Below are positions 12,280 to 23,067 of a DNA stretch of 64,000 bases, piece by piece (position 1 is the stretch's first letter; every line of letters starts with the position of its first letter). Origin of the DNA: Diplonema papillatum (lineage: Eukaryota > Euglenozoa > Diplonemea > Diplonemida > Diplonemidae); assembly GCA_030068145.1 (NCBI GenBank), contig JAPJBO010000073.1, forward strand, positions 97,501 through 161,500, in the 5' to 3' direction. Below the pieces are notes generated by a model. It was given only the letters and a program-made list of their open reading frames with translations. It did no database searches and had not been told where the DNA came from. Made by a program: the position numbers and the translations under genes.

Positions 12280-12560
12280 GAAAAAAATACTCGACGTAGC
12301 TGCTTTGACTCCGAATGGAAGGGAGGAAATATATGGGGCAGAGGGGCAAAATACGCTTACACCACCACTATTTTCCCTGCTGTGTTTGTGTGTCTGGTAT
12401 GACCTCACGTCCGTTCAACACGTGGTTCGGTAGTTACAGCACTTGGGAATTCCTTCGGCTCTTTGTCTAACAGCTTTTGTCGAGCATTTCCTTCCATACT
12501 GGCGCTTATGTAAAAAGAAAATAGGCGTGTGTTTGTTTGTACGTGCCGGGGGAGAGTGGA
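12280..12560 (+). repeat. Dispersed repeat family R4, copy a
   Basis: AAATACTCGACGTAGCTGCT, TGACCTCACGTCCGTTCAAC and GGTTCGGTAGTTACAGCACT recur with high identity in the same order at 22140–22420. It has no ORF of its own. Confidence 0.75.
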
Positions 12561-12650
12561 TGATAGTGAGTGAAAATGCTCGTTAGGGTAATCTTCTCCC
12601 AAACGCGCTGCCAGCGTTCGCTTTCGTGTTGCAATGCATTGTAACTACGA

Positions 12651-12945
12651 AATGCAATGCAATGCGAACGCAATGCAATGCAATTCAATGCAATGCAATG
12701 CAATGCAATGCAATGCAATGCAATGCAATGCAATGCAATGCAATGCAATGCAATGCAATGCAATGCAATGCAATGCAATGCAATGCAATGCAATGCAATG
12801 CAATGCAATGCAATGCAATGCAATGCAATGCAATGCAATGCAATGCAATGCAATGCAATGCAATGCAATGCAATGCAATGCAATGCAATGCAATGCAATG
12901 CAATGCAATGCAATGCAATGCAATGCAATGCAATGCAATGCCACG
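12651..12945. repeat. (CAATG)n pentanucleotide array
   Basis: About 55 copies of CAATG, nearly perfect from 12686 onward, with early variants GAACG and CAATT. A five-base period keeps all six frames open or periodic, so the MQCNA and IALHC ORFs across it are artefacts. Bases 12946–13510 contain no recognisable gene. Confidence 0.95.
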
Positions 12946-13517
12946 CTCCGTAAGCCATTTCCACCAAAGAGAATGTATGTCCCAATGAAAAAAGAGAACA
13001 TGCATTTCTTCTCAGTTGCCAGAACGGAGAAGAAAGTGACCTTGCACAGTGGCACTCATCGGCATGCCTCACCACACCTGACTCCCCATGAAGGCAGTAC
13101 GATAACACGCGACGACGCGCCCTGCGTCGAAGGTAGCCCGTGTGAATACACAGGTAACCTCGCGCCTCCCACCAATACCAAATTGTCTCTTGCTCTTTTT
13201 TCTTCGCCATGAGCTGGTCATCTCCTCTCGATCGACCGAGGTTGAACGTCAAATACAGCCCCCCTGTTTGAAATTTGACAGAGTATCTGTAGCGATGGCC
13301 TGCACTAGACCACTGCAAGCAAGGGCAGCGGGCGCGCCACGCAAACAGAAGGAATGGAGTGGGAAGATCTCCGCAGCCAGGCAGGCATCCGCTCGTCGGG
13401 GTCCGGGGCAAGGCGAGGATCCGCAGCTGTGCCGCCAAGCACGCCTCCACGTGGCTCTACGGGCGCACAACGCCCCGGACGACCTGTGGATGACTCCAGC
13501 TGAGCTCACACCTCTTC

Positions 13518-13630
13518 GATCGTACCGTGTCGTGCTTCGCACTTTTCGAGGTGTTCGATCGTACCGTGTCGTGCTTCGCACTTTTCGAGGTGTTCGATCG
13601 TACCGTGTCGTGCTTCGCACTTTTCTTCGC
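13518..13630. repeat. 39-bp tandem repeat, about three copies
   Basis: GATCGTACCGTGTCGTGCTT followed by CGCACTTTTCGAGGTGTTC is repeated three times without visible change. Confidence 0.85.
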
Positions 13631-13739
13631 TCATGCGCACTAGCTCCAGGGGATGGGGATAGACCGAGGTGCACCGTCATGCACCGTGACAAAGAGCGGC
13701 AGACAATTCCAGGCGGCTCCGGGTAATAGGGATGGAATG

Positions 13740-14320
13740 TAGAAACACGGTGAACAAAATACTCGAGGGACTGCCTTGTGCTCATTTCGAAGGAGAGAAC
13801 ATTTCCGGAGTTGGGGCTTGCACTGATAAACGAAGCAACGGACGATCAGCATCAACTGACCAAAGGTGATGAAAATGATAAGGCAAAAGTTTCTTGTTTT
13901 TCGCGTGTACAGGGTATAAACCTCTCTGGGAGGGTTTCCTGTATTAGAACTTTTTCGTTGGCTTCGTTTTCTCTTCTTGTGCAACCGTTGTTCCGGAAAT
14001 GTTCCCGTCAGTACAGATGTACTATTAAGAAAACAATACAACTACAAAGGGGATTTTTGTTGAGCGCTTACGCCCGCCACTAAACCCAGATTTACCTGTG
14101 TTTCGTTTCGTGTGGGCTACAGCACATTTACCTCATTTGATCTTTCGCAACTGGCAGTCTCCTCAAGCGTTTCCTACAAAGCAGGTGCCTATACAAAAAA
14201 ACACAAGTCCCCACTTGTTCTTCTGCTGTTTCTTCTTTCAAGCTGGCTTTGCTCCGCTGCAGCCGTTGTCCCGGAAATGTTCCCTTCAGTGCAGACAGTG
14301 CCACTCGAAATACTCGAGGG
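13740..14320 (+). repeat. Dispersed repeat family R2, composite copy
   Basis: The block includes AAAATACTCGAGGGACTGCC, ACGGACGATCAGCATCAA, CCGTTGTTCCGGAAATGTTC, CGTGTGGGCTACAGCACATT and GCAACTGGCAGTCTCCTC. Pieces of it recur at 15680–16060, 31960–32165, 33650–33900, 46900–47050, 50600–50830, 55780–55960 and 57110–57300, on either strand. CCGGAAATGTTCCC appears twice inside this copy (13995 and 14275), indicating an internal duplication. It is the most numerous repeat family of the window. No coding is evident. Confidence 0.7.
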
Positions 14321-14905
14321 CTGCCTGTGTGCTTATTTTGACGGAGGCTAGAGCTAGTGACAATGACACGACTACAAATGCAAGTAGAGTTCGTTGACGG
14401 GTTTTGTTTTCGCAGACGTCCGGCTCTATGCCCAGCTTTGCCTGAGATTGCTACAGCACAATTCCCGCTTGTGATTTTGCAACTGGCGGCCTCCAGTCCA
14501 GACGTCTCAACCATAAACCCCAGTGAAGGAGCAATGATTAAGATTTGAAACGCATCTCCAACTCTTACCACTCATCGTTTTCAGGGACTATTTAACCCTC
14601 TTTTCAAAGTTCTTAAAAGAATATTTGCATCTTTCCATCACTGTACTTGTTCGCTATCGGCCGCCGGGTGGTATTCAGCCTTAGCAGAGGGATACCTGCC
14701 GATTAGCTCAACGCAACTGCGTAGTCAAAAGCCCTTAGGCGATGTATAGGTGCTTGCCTAAAGGCGCAGGCAGACCAGCAAGCAGGATTCTTTGATAGAA
14801 ATTGTTGTCCATTTCGCAGCTTCTGAAAAGCGACGCTGCCACCGGTCCAGTTTGCCTGCCGCTGTTACTAACGCGACAAATGGGGCTGGATTGGCATGGA
14901 CACGA

Positions 14906-15706
14906 CTACGTGAACGATTTCAGGTATCTGCGCGTTCTCCAGCTGAGCATGGAGGAAGCTTCGGATTCAGCCATGTTGTCGCGAATAAGCTTCCAATCAT
15001 CGTCAACTAGTTTGCGCTGCATGAATTGCAACCAGTTGGTTGCCTCTGCTATGGTGTCTGCCGGCGCCGGCAGGACACTGCCGAAGGCGACGAAAAACAG
15101 CACGGTGGATATCCGACCCTGGAGCTTCTTGTCCCACTGGTAGAGCTCGGGGTGGTTGAAGAACATGCTGGTCTTCGGGGCTTCGGCGTCCTGTTCCAGT
15201 TCTTGCTTGAGGACGTGGATCCGTCCGGAAGCGGAGCAGTAAGGGTACTCTTGGATGTTCAGGTCGCAGATTTTGCACGCCATGTTGACCCGGGCGGGGG
15301 GGATCTGCATGGCCGACAACAGTCGCGACTGGGAAAAAAGTTGCTCCCTCAGATCCTTTACGGACTCTGTCATGACCTTCAGCTTGTCGGTGACGTCGTT
15401 GAGGATCTGCAGCTGCGTGCCCTCCATGCTTTCTAGTCGCCGCTCGACGGTTTCCAAACGCGCGTTGTCATCGCTGGCGGGTTTGGTGATGAACGGATCC
15501 TTCGCCGCTGTCTTGCTGCTGTGCGAAGACACCGGTCTGTCAAGCGAAAGGTTCGGTACGACCTGATTAACGGCTTTCTCCGCCTTGGCCACCCGCGCAT
15601 CAACGTCCGCTGCGCGGCAAGAGTCGCAAATCTGTACCGTTTTGTCGTGGCTGGTTTTCTGGGGGTCACGGGGGTTTTTTGAGCAGGCCGAGTTTGGGCC
15701 CTCTCT
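14906..15706 (-). CDS. Hypothetical coiled-coil protein with CxxC motifs (5' exon missing)
   Basis: An open frame of about 267 codons. It opens only after a stop at 15707, and a possible 3' splice site (CCCCCAG before AAAACCAGCC, about 15670) suggests that translation starts in an unseen upstream exon. A GTG at 15592 is the first alternative start. In order it shows a short CDSC motif, a coiled coil (ETVERRLESMEGTQLQILND to KDLREQLFSQ, about 15330–15450), a CKIC motif, and a globular C-terminus rich in Trp and Phe (PELYQWDKKLQGRISTVLFF). I do not recognise the family. It could be a host gene, or ORF1 of an unknown LINE (coiled coil plus Cys motif). Its presumed intron carries repeat R2. Confidence 0.5.
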   Translation of the reverse strand, partial: REGPNSACSKNPRDPQKTSHDKTVQICDSCRAADVDARVAKAEKAVNQVVPNLSLDRPVSSHSSKTAAKDPFITKPASDDNARLETVERRLESMEGTQLQILNDVTDKLKVMTESVKDLREQLFSQSRLLSAMQIPPARVNMACKICDLNIQEYPYCSASGRIHVLKQELEQDAEAPKTSMFFNHPELYQWDKKLQGRISTVLFFVAFGSVLPAPADTIAEATNWLQFMQRKLVDDDWKLIRDNMAESEASSMLSWRTRRYLKSFT

Positions 15707-16060
15707 TCAGGTTGTTCTTCTTCTTTTTCCCTGGTATGTCTTGAGTTAGGGATCTCCATGTGAAGCACGGACATGTAAACTGTGACAGCGACATGATCTT
15801 CAGTTTGGTGTTGGTTCGCTCATTGCTCAGGCTTACATTTTTGGAACACATTGCAATGTCTCGAAAATACTCGAGGGACTGCCTTGTGCTCATTTCGAAA
15901 GAGGGTAGAGGGGGAGAAAACAGTACAACTACAAAGTGGGTATTTTTTGTCGAACGCTTACGCCCCCCACTAAACCCAGATTTACCTGTGTTTCGTGTGG
16001 GCTACAGCACATTTACCTCCTTTGATCAATCGCAACTGGCAGTCTCCTCCAAAAAAAAAA
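15680..16060 (-). repeat. Dispersed repeat family R2, copy in the presumed intron
   Basis: The part at 15680–15780 (GTATGTCTTGAGTTAGGGAT, TCCATGTGAAGCACGGACAT) recurs inverted at 46915–47040, where it again lies in a presumed intron. The rest matches the ends of the copy at 13740–14190. It includes a poly(A) run near 16050. Confidence 0.65.
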
Positions 16061-16339
16061 AAAAAAACGATTCTGGTTATTCAAGTACAATTCTTCGACC
16101 AACGGCAAATGGGATGTAGAATGACCAAAGGGAGGTACCGGCAGAAAGATCTTGGCAAAGTACGATGCTGAACATGAGGGTCCTTGGGTTCAGAGGTTCC
16201 TTTTTTTATACGAGTCCGGCGGGCGTAGCGCACTGAGGAGCCTTGTTGTTCCGAGGGTTTGAGCCTTATGGCCGGTTCCTACGGTTATCTTCTGGAAAGA
16301 GTGGGGTTGTATCAGGAGAAACCCGGATGTGGATTTGGA
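16061..16339. other. No gene recognised
   Basis: Short low-complexity stretches and no coding signal. It separates repeat R2 from the multi-exon locus at 16340–17960. Confidence 0.4.
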
Positions 16340-17960
16340 AACGATGAGTCTCTCGATGTTGGTCAATTCGAATGGAATGGAATGAATGGTTGAATCATCT
16401 GTTGTTGATTACATCGGTCGCACATCCCACATGTGCAGCATCGTACTTCGCCAGCATCTGTATGCACAAACTCCCTCCCCTTGTGGCATCGTCTCAAATG
16501 GTTCTTGACATACTGCCGTGCCATTCCCCACGTGGGTCAGTTCGTCGGAATCTTTCGCTCGGCCACAGCCGGAGCACTCGCGCTCGTTGAGATACTTCAA
16601 AGCCGCCTTCTTCGACATGGCTCACCCCTGCCCCCTCCAGCTGGGCGACGGGCTAGCCGGAAAGGCTTAAGGGGCGCTGAGAAGTGACAGCAGCCCTTCC
16701 AGGTGTTCTTTTTTGTGTAGCGATTCCCTTTTCTTCCCAAGACGCACAGGCTTCCAGCTGAACTGGACCGCGGGGTCTGTCGCAGCTGTGCGGACGCGTC
16801 GAAGGCAGCCTGCTGCCGCGCAATCCAAAGCGGCGTTCCGCTACGGTCCCGTGTGGTTTTCGCCCCTTCCCGACGCACAGCAAGTGCTAGCCCCAGCCCC
16901 CTGAAGGCGGTTGATTTCTTTTTTAGCAGGTTTCTTTCTACATGGTAGTGAAACGCGCGTTCCGCCCGCTCGTCCTCCCACTCATCGCAAAATACGCGCG
17001 TGACGCGCGTTGCTAAAAAAGCTCCGTTTTTTTCACGCGCGTGATTCAAAAATGTCTGGTTTACTGCGCTGAGCACGTCGTACCGGGCGTACACCCTTCC
17101 ACAGGCAGTAGTGTAGTAGAGTAGGAGGTTGTCTGCGCGCTTCATGTCCGTTGCAGGGTCTGATGAGTTGCAAACCGAAGGGGGGTTGAAGAGCACTGCC
17201 AGGGTGTCCAGTGCGCTGGGAGGAGGTAATCAGAGCTCAGATTGCCACGCTCTTCACGCCCGTACCACGCGCGTCACGCGCGTGATTCACGCGCGTACCA
17301 AAACGGGCTTTTTTTGGTACGCGCGTGAATCACGCCCACGCTCACGCCCGCAGACCTCACGTAGTAGTAGTAGTGGTTTGAACTTGTTATGCAGCAACAA
17401 TCTGTGTCGATAGACTGCACAAGTCGCTACAGACTACCTCTTTGCACGCGTCGTGTCATGCTTCGGTCGCTTCTTGCCCCGCGTACTGTTTGTCTCCGGT
17501 GCGCGCTTCACGTCCGAGGTGCAGTTTGATGACGAGGAATCACCAGATGATTCGGCGCACTTCCTTTTCTTCCTCGCAAGTTGTTTCCGCGGCCGAGATC
17601 TCGAATCCTCTATGTTCCCTGCCTTACTTGAGCCTGCTCGTCTTCGCGGCTCCGCTTCGGTTGGGTTTGTGGGCTGTCCACTTTTGGGGTGCGCTTCTTG
17701 TTCAGAGGCTTCTTGCGGGCGCTCCCACCTGCTTGCTCGTCGTCGCGTCCACGCTTCCGCTGGGAGCAGGCGCCGTCCGTCCCTTTTGCACGTTCCCCGT
17801 TCGGTGGTGGCGTCCGATCAGTTGGTTGTGGCCCCTGTGGCCGCGGCTCGGTTCTGGCACCTTCGAGGCGCACGCGCTCGCCCTTTGGCCGACAGGTCGT
17901 AGCATGTGTCGTCTGCCGAAGCAGCCGGCGACAGCAGGCGCAGGGGGCCCCAAATTGTGG
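16340..17960 (-). CDS. Probable multi-exon gene, function unknown (Zn-finger-like and basic segments)
   Basis: Three coding-like segments follow one another on the minus strand. Segment 1 (about 17960–17440) encodes a very basic, low-complexity region with nuclear-localisation-like runs (KRGRDDEQ, KKRTPK, ARKKRKCAE, RGKKRPKHD), though these lie in two different frames. Segment 2 starts after a good acceptor (TTACCTCCTCCCAG, about 17223) and encodes DTLAVLFNPPSVCNSSDPATDMKR through DEWEDERAERAF. Segment 3 begins MSKKAALKYLNERECSGCGRAKDS (16618) and, after a frame change near 16530, continues YVKNHLRRCHKG and RCCTCGMCDRC. This is a possible C2H2/BED-type zinc finger followed by a Cys cluster. 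The frame changes may reflect small introns or decay, and I cannot decide which. Function not assigned. Confidence 0.3.
17262..17345. repeat. Inverted repeat built on ACGCGCGT
   Basis: GATTCACGCGCGTACCAAAA and TTTTGGTACGCGCGTGAATC are perfect reverse complements around a short loop (17282–17331). A further CACGCGCGTGATTCA copy sits at about 17033, and related motifs occur at 16988–17005. It lies in the presumed intron of the 16340–17960 locus, so its RNA would form a strong hairpin. Confidence 0.7.
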
Positions 17961-18150
17961 TTAGCAGAAACTCAAAAGGTCTAGTCAACTATTCCCTGCA
18001 GTATTAGCATACTTTCAATTAAAAAAAAAACCACGGTTGGGGGTGGGTCATTGCACTTTGGAGCTTGGTGGTCCCAACAAGTGTACTCGTCCAAATCCCT
18101 TTTCAGTGATGAATCAGCTCAAGGATTGGCACATTTCTTTCAAGGCAACT
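17961..18150. other. No gene recognised
   Basis: Short spacer with an A-run near 18020. Nothing coding. Confidence 0.4.
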
Positions 18151-18265
18151 TGTCGGTTGGACACCCTCGGTCTGTGGTTCAAGACGGGTAGTTTACGACC
18201 ACTGGGTTGGACACCCTCGATCTGTGGTTCAAGACAGGTAGTTTACGACCGCTGGGTTGGACACG
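18151..18265. repeat. 54-bp tandem duplication
   Basis: TTGGACACCCTCGGTCTGTG through GTAGTTTACGACCACTGGG is repeated twice, plus a partial third copy, with two or three differences. Confidence 0.8.
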
Positions 18266-18684
18266 AGTCTGCGAGCGTTTAATCACATCAAGCTGACGGG
18301 CAAGGACGTTGTCCGACGACGCCGGCAGTAGTCCGCGTTGAGCGTTGAGCAGCTATCAGCTCCGAGGGAAAGCCTGCTGCTAGACGTGACGTGCGCAAAG
18401 CTTCACTTGATTCGGCGGTACTGCAGAGCAGTGTTGCGTCCCTTTCATCAGGCAGGAGCAACGTAGCTGATGTGCTGGACTTGAATAGACAGATGGCTAA
18501 TTGGGGCCAGGCGCACACCGATCTCGACATCCGTGGGTGCGGGCGACTTTCGCGAGCGGCAATTCACACCTCCTCGGCAGTACGACGGAACGGAGGGGGG
18601 AGAGAAGTCGACTCGGTGCAGGGTGCCATAGCTCAGCTAGTTGACGACCCCATCTCGGGTGAGGGGAAATGCAAGAACGTGGGT

Positions 18685-18862
18685 GCTTGGGACAGTATTC
18701 ATCGAGTGTGCGGAGATACTAAATGGTGGATCTGTCCTCAGCGTGGAACCTGAGCGCCTGTAGCACGTGCTTGGGACAGTATTCATCGCCGCGCTCCTTG
18801 AGCCAGTGCGGAGATACTAAATGGTGGATCTATCCTCAGCGTGGAACCTGAGTGCCTATAGC
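18685..18862. repeat. Tandem duplication of about 85–100 bp (R5-like)
   Basis: GCTTGGGACAGTATTCATCG and AGATACTAAATGGTGGATCT through CAGCGTGGAACCTGAG occur twice in succession. The second copy carries a short insertion. The block resembles the start of dispersed repeat R5, which contains GCGGAACATGAGTGTCTGCG. Confidence 0.7.
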
Positions 18863-19129
18863 AATGTGAGCCTGCTTTGTCGGGCGGCAGTTCGTATCTC
18901 ATCACAGCCAAGACCACATGCTCCTTGCAGCGGAGCGATGATGCTGCGGCGAAGTACAGCTACACCCGGCCTACAAGCACTGATGCGGTCATCACGCGGC
19001 AGTGCTGCCCGTTGTCTCAAACAGATGGTTCGTCCGCTCAGTCAGCCATCCTGCGGTTGCTACGTGCTGTGTGGAATCTTCTTTTTTTCATCCGGCAGGC
19101 ACTGTGTGCCGTACCACCCGAGATGGGAG

Positions 19130-19960
19130 TCAATCGCAACCACGGCGCGCAGGACACGTCAGGTTCCAGACGCAGTGCGCTGCTCACGATTTCTCTCGCA
19201 GGATGCGCCGCCCACAAACTTCGCTCGGCGGGCAGCATGCCGTGCTACCTGAGTGACAATCACAACGTCAGTGCAGAGTGCGGGTTTCCGTTGCAGGTAT
19301 TGTGCCACGCTTTTCCTGGGCCTGTGGACAAGACAGGCACCGTGGTACCGTCGTACCATCTGAGATGAGAGTCAGGCACAACCACAGCGCGCAGTACACG
19401 TTCCGTTGCAGGCATTGTGCCGTCTTAGTCCCCGGCCTGAAGGCAGACGTAGGGTGCGTTGCCCACAATGTCGCTCGACAGGCACCATGCCGTGCTGCCC
19501 GAGAGACAAACACAACGTCAGCGCAGAGTGCGGGCTTTTCCTGTGACCACGTGCCGTGCCACCTGAGATGAGAATCAGTCGCAACCGTACACGTTCCGTT
19601 GCAGGCATTGTGCCGTCTCAGTCCCGGGCCTGAGGGCCAGACCCAGGATGCGCCTGCCCACTTCGCTCGGCGGGCAGCATGCCGTGCTGCCCGAGAGACA
19701 ATCACAACGTCAGCGCAGAGCGCGGGCTTCCGTTGCAGGTGTTGTGCCGCGCTTGTCCTGGGCCTGTGGACCAGACGTGGAGCAGAACGCTCGTGCCGTG
19801 CTGCCTGAGACAATATCACAACAAATTTGCACACAATTCTGCGTGGCAGGCATCGCGCTATGCCGTGAGAGAATCGCAACGTCAGCGTGCGGGCAATGAT
19901 GCGCCGTCCCCTTCCTGGGTCCGAGGGCTTGACGCAGCGTACGCTGCCGCCCACGACTTC
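19130..19960 (-). repeat. Tandem echoes of the 3' end of the CX9C gene
   Basis: The gene segment ACTTCGCTTGGCAGGCGTCG (about 19957, encoding DACQAKS) is repeated downstream as TTCGCTCGGCGGGCAGCATG-like copies at about 19662, 19470 and 19220, so the spacings are about 296, 192 and 250 bp. Between them recur CACAACGTCAGCGCAGAG, CCGTTGCAGGTGTTGTGCCG and CCTGGGCCTGTGGACCAGAC. The gene-proximal copy is the least like the distal ones. No ORF in the array is credible. Confidence 0.65.
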
Positions 19961-20190
19961 GCTTGGCAGGCGTCGTAGGTGTCCAGGACCTCGCCGCACT
20001 CGCGGGTCCAGAAGGAACCGCTGTCGATGCACTGCTGGACGGCTTCCTTCTCCGCGTGGCAGTCCTTCTCGTCTCGGCCGGCCTGCGCAACCTTCTCCCG
20101 GAACCAAACCGGCAGTTCTTCCGGCTCGTACTTCTTGCCGCTGCTCACAGGCTCGAAGTGTGGGACCACCGTGTCTCCTCGCGTGCTCAT
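19882..20190 (-). CDS. Twin CX9C (CHCH-domain) protein, probably mitochondrial intermembrane space
   Basis: A small protein of about 102 residues starting at the ATG at 20190 (MSTRGDTVVPH). Residues 44–54 (DCHAEKEAVQQC) and 65–75 (CGEVLDTYDAC) each have cysteines separated by nine residues, with a 10-residue loop between. This is the twin-CX9C signature of CHCH proteins. In that family the four cysteines form two disulphides in a helical hairpin, usually after import by the Mia40/Erv1 relay, and members serve respiratory-chain assembly or are structural subunits. The sequence does not let me choose a member. The tail after QAKSW (residues 81–102) lies where the downstream echo array begins, so the true end or an intron is uncertain. 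A longer in-frame extension upstream to 20322 is less convincing. Confidence 0.65.
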   Translation of the reverse strand: MSTRGDTVVPHFEPVSSGKKYEPEELPVWFREKVAQAGRDEKDCHAEKEAVQQCIDSGSFWTRECGEVLDTYDACQAKSWAAAYAASSPRTQEGDGASLPAR

Positions 20191-20329
20191 GGCGGGCGGC
20201 TTAGAAGTGGTGTGTGTGCTCCACCGCCGTGCCCGTTGGTTATCTGGTCGTGGTGGTTTAAGTCCCCTGGTTGCTGCCGCAGGGGGGTTGGCAAAGAATG
20301 TGCTTCGACATGTGCTCAACACATCCCAT

Positions 20330-20430
20330 CTGCACCGTGCTTCGGTCCCTTAAGCCACGGACCCATCATCAGCGCGGAACATGAGTGTCTGCGGACAGGA
20401 CAGCGGTGTGAGTTTGGTTTGTGAGGCGGC
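20330..20430 (+). repeat. Dispersed repeat family R5, copy a
   Basis: TTCGGTCCCTTAAGCCACGG and CAGCGCGGAACATGAGTGTC recur at 56410–56520, 58190–58240 and 58562–58600. Non-coding. Confidence 0.65.
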
Positions 20431-21414
20431 GGTGCGTGTACGCAGCTCGTCACAGCCGGGACCGCCTATACTAAGTAAATTTGTCACGAAGGCCCCTACA
20501 GCCAATGTCTGAGCAACCAGTTCTCAGGTACGCCGCCCTGATGGTGACTGCGACTCGCTAGACGGACTGACTTGTCTTCTGTTTGCGGTGGCAATCTGCG
20601 AAGTAAACTCTGCAGAGCAGAGAATGTAGGTTCACGACCAGTCCCCCTGAGGTGCTTCGAAAGGCTGGCTCTGCCTTGCAAAGACTGGTCCGGCTCGACG
20701 AGAAACCCGAAAGAAATGGATGCCGTGTCTTCGTTCGTCTTTATTCTTCGCTGTCTCGTAGAACATGCAAACAAACGGTGACGAGGGAGGGGCGGAGCGC
20801 GGCAATTAAAAAATACTCGGTGGGGCTTACCGGTGCATGCTTCTATTGCGGTTAACGGTACCCCATGCACATTCACAAGACAACCTACGACACGAAGAAA
20901 GTGCGGGCCTTTCCAGGATAGTTAACCCTGTCCCCGCGTGAAGCGTTTCAAAGGGTCGACCATTCCTTCAAGAAGAGACGACTGCATACAGCTTTTCAAG
21001 TCATTCATCTTGAACGCGCAGGCCCAGCACTAAAAACCAGATGGGCTCCTTTGAGATTGGGGGACTCTTGTGGCGATATAGTTTGACTTTGAGATATTGC
21101 AACTGTCGGCCTCTTCGAGTATTTTCAACGAAGCAAGTGCTTATTCGGTTGTTCAAAAAAAAAGGACAGTTTATTAAGTGTTCTAGGATTGAGCTTTTTG
21201 TGATTGGAGTTGTTAGAATGGTGCCTGATTTATTTCGAAGTGCGGGGGGCTCTCGCCTTCCATTCTTCGTGTGCAGCCCACCCTGTGGACTGTGCCCCGC
21301 AGTAAGGGCGGACACATCATCGCAGGGACAGCGCTTTAAAACTAAAACGACAAAATGACAGGTCATCTGTCGAATACACAATGCTCCTGACCCGCAAGCC
21401 GTTTGGAATGGACC
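20431..21414. other. No gene recognised
   Basis: Open frames exist on both strands (for example 20496–20876) but lack coding-like composition. A weak match to the edge of repeat R2 (CTCTTCGAGTATTTTCAACGA, about 21110) is present. I see no promoter or RNA gene. Confidence 0.4.
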
Positions 21415-21537
21415 CAAGGACTTGAACCCAAAAATGGACCCAAGAAATTGGAGCCAAGAATTTGGTTCCAAGAATTTGGTTCCAAGAATTTGGTTCCAAG
21501 AATTTGGATCCAAGAATTTGGATCCAAGAATTTGGGG
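21415..21537. repeat. 15-bp minisatellite (CCAAGAATTTGGTTC)
   Basis: About seven copies of CCAAGAATTTGGTTC / CCAAGAATTTGGATC in tandem. Peptides such as QEFGSK on one strand and ILGTKFLEPNSW on the other come from this periodicity. Bases 21538–22139 show nothing recognisable. Confidence 0.9.
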
Positions 21538-22139
21538 CACACGGGAAGCTTTCCGCTGAAACGCAGTGTTTACCGCTGAGAGAACAAAGTTCGTGCGAGA
21601 ACGAGCGCCGGAGACTTGCAGTAAGTGACGTAAATGACCCCGCGGGATGAACAGCGGGGAGGCTGGGTTGCCGTTGTCCACTAGCACGGTATACTACGTC
21701 TTGGGTTGCAACGTAAGCAACGCAAAAACGAGACAAGGCGAGGCGATCAGCCCTTGGGTGAAGCGCAACTGCTTTTGTTTGGTCCCAGCCGCGGAGGGCG
21801 GAAGACAGGCGGCCCAATCGTACTGACCGAGCGAAAAGAGAAAACGCGAAACGCGAGCTTTCTTACACGGGCAGAGGACGTTTACATGAGAGCTTCGAGA
21901 ACTGAAACACGGCGCAGGTAGACCCGGTGCGGTGGGCACATGATCATTCCAAGCACGGTCTTACATCCCCGCATCAAACATACGTGAGGCACCCCCCGCT
22001 GAAGAAATGTGAAACCGGGAAACAAGACCAACGTTGCGAAAGAGCCACGGACACAGTGTCTTTATGGACGCCAGGTGTTACGTGTGCAACTGTACACCGG
22101 AAAAGCGGGTAGGGCACCCTCTCTTCAACACCAGCGTTG

Positions 22140-22420
22140 CAGAAAATACTCGACATAGCTACTTTGACTCCGTGTGGAAGGGAGGAAATATCTGATTTGT
22201 GATTCGCTTACATCACCGTGTGTTGTTCTCTCACTCAGGAGCTTTTGACCTGTTGTGTTTGTGTGATTTGTCGTGTTGGGGTAGACCCGCATGACCTCAC
22301 GTCCGTTCAACACGTGGTTCGGTAGTTACAGCACTTGGGATCCCTTCGTTCTTTGTCTGGCAGCTATTGTCGAGCATTTCCTTTCCAAGCAGGCGTTTAT
22401 GTATAATAAAAAAAAGATGA
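22140..22420 (+). repeat. Dispersed repeat family R4, copy b
   Basis: Same order of blocks as at 12280–12560: AAAATACTCGACATAGCTAC, GGAAGGGAGGAAATAT, TGACCTCACGTCCGTTCAAC, TTCGGTAGTTACAGCACTTG. Bases 22421–23060 contain no recognised gene. The plus ORF from 22291 is mostly repeat. Confidence 0.75.
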
Positions 22421-23067
22421 AACTCCTTGACGTGGGCTTTGTGCTGCGATTGGCTCCCGTCTCAGTGCCGCTGCGGAAAAGGATTGGTACGATCGAACCA
22501 ACTGTTGGTGATCTTCGTGTGTGCCACATGCCGCATTTCCATCACGGCGCCCCAGGACACGCAACGCGAGAAGGGGTGATGGTGGGTAAGCAGAGCGTGA
22601 GCGGTTGTGAGGGAGAAACGTTCTGTGCCCCAGGATGCCAGTGGTCGGTTAATGTTGATATAGAGCTGACAAAAAAGGATATAAAATCTCCAAGGAAGAC
22701 GGGCGTACAGCGTCGTCTGCGTCTCGCCTGCTCACATAGAACCTCATCAGCATGGAACCCTGAGGGTCTGCAGACAGGGGGAGAGAAATTGAGTCCAACG
22801 TTCACGACAGCCGTGCAACGCGGTGAAGACCAGAAAGAAACTGGAGCTAAAGCTGGATAAAAAGCGGGTGTCACACTTTTCGCGTGTACGTTTTACACGC
22901 GTTTTTTTTGAGTGTGGCACGCCCGACTTTCGGATGCGATTCATTCAGGCCGGATTCCATCGTGCAGGCCTCTTTGTGTGGCGGGGGGGATGATCTTCAA
23001 TTTCTCGCATATCATCCCACACAACAAGTTTTCAACGTGGCGGGATACGTATGGAGCAAGTGGTCCT

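Noticed and set aside
12626-13212. Cys-rich MQCNA and IALHC repeat ORFs
   Set aside because: Produced by the CAATG array, whose five-base period repeats a five-residue peptide in each frame.
22291-22860. Plus-strand ORF of 189 codons
   Set aside because: Its first third lies in repeat R4 and the rest shows no family features.
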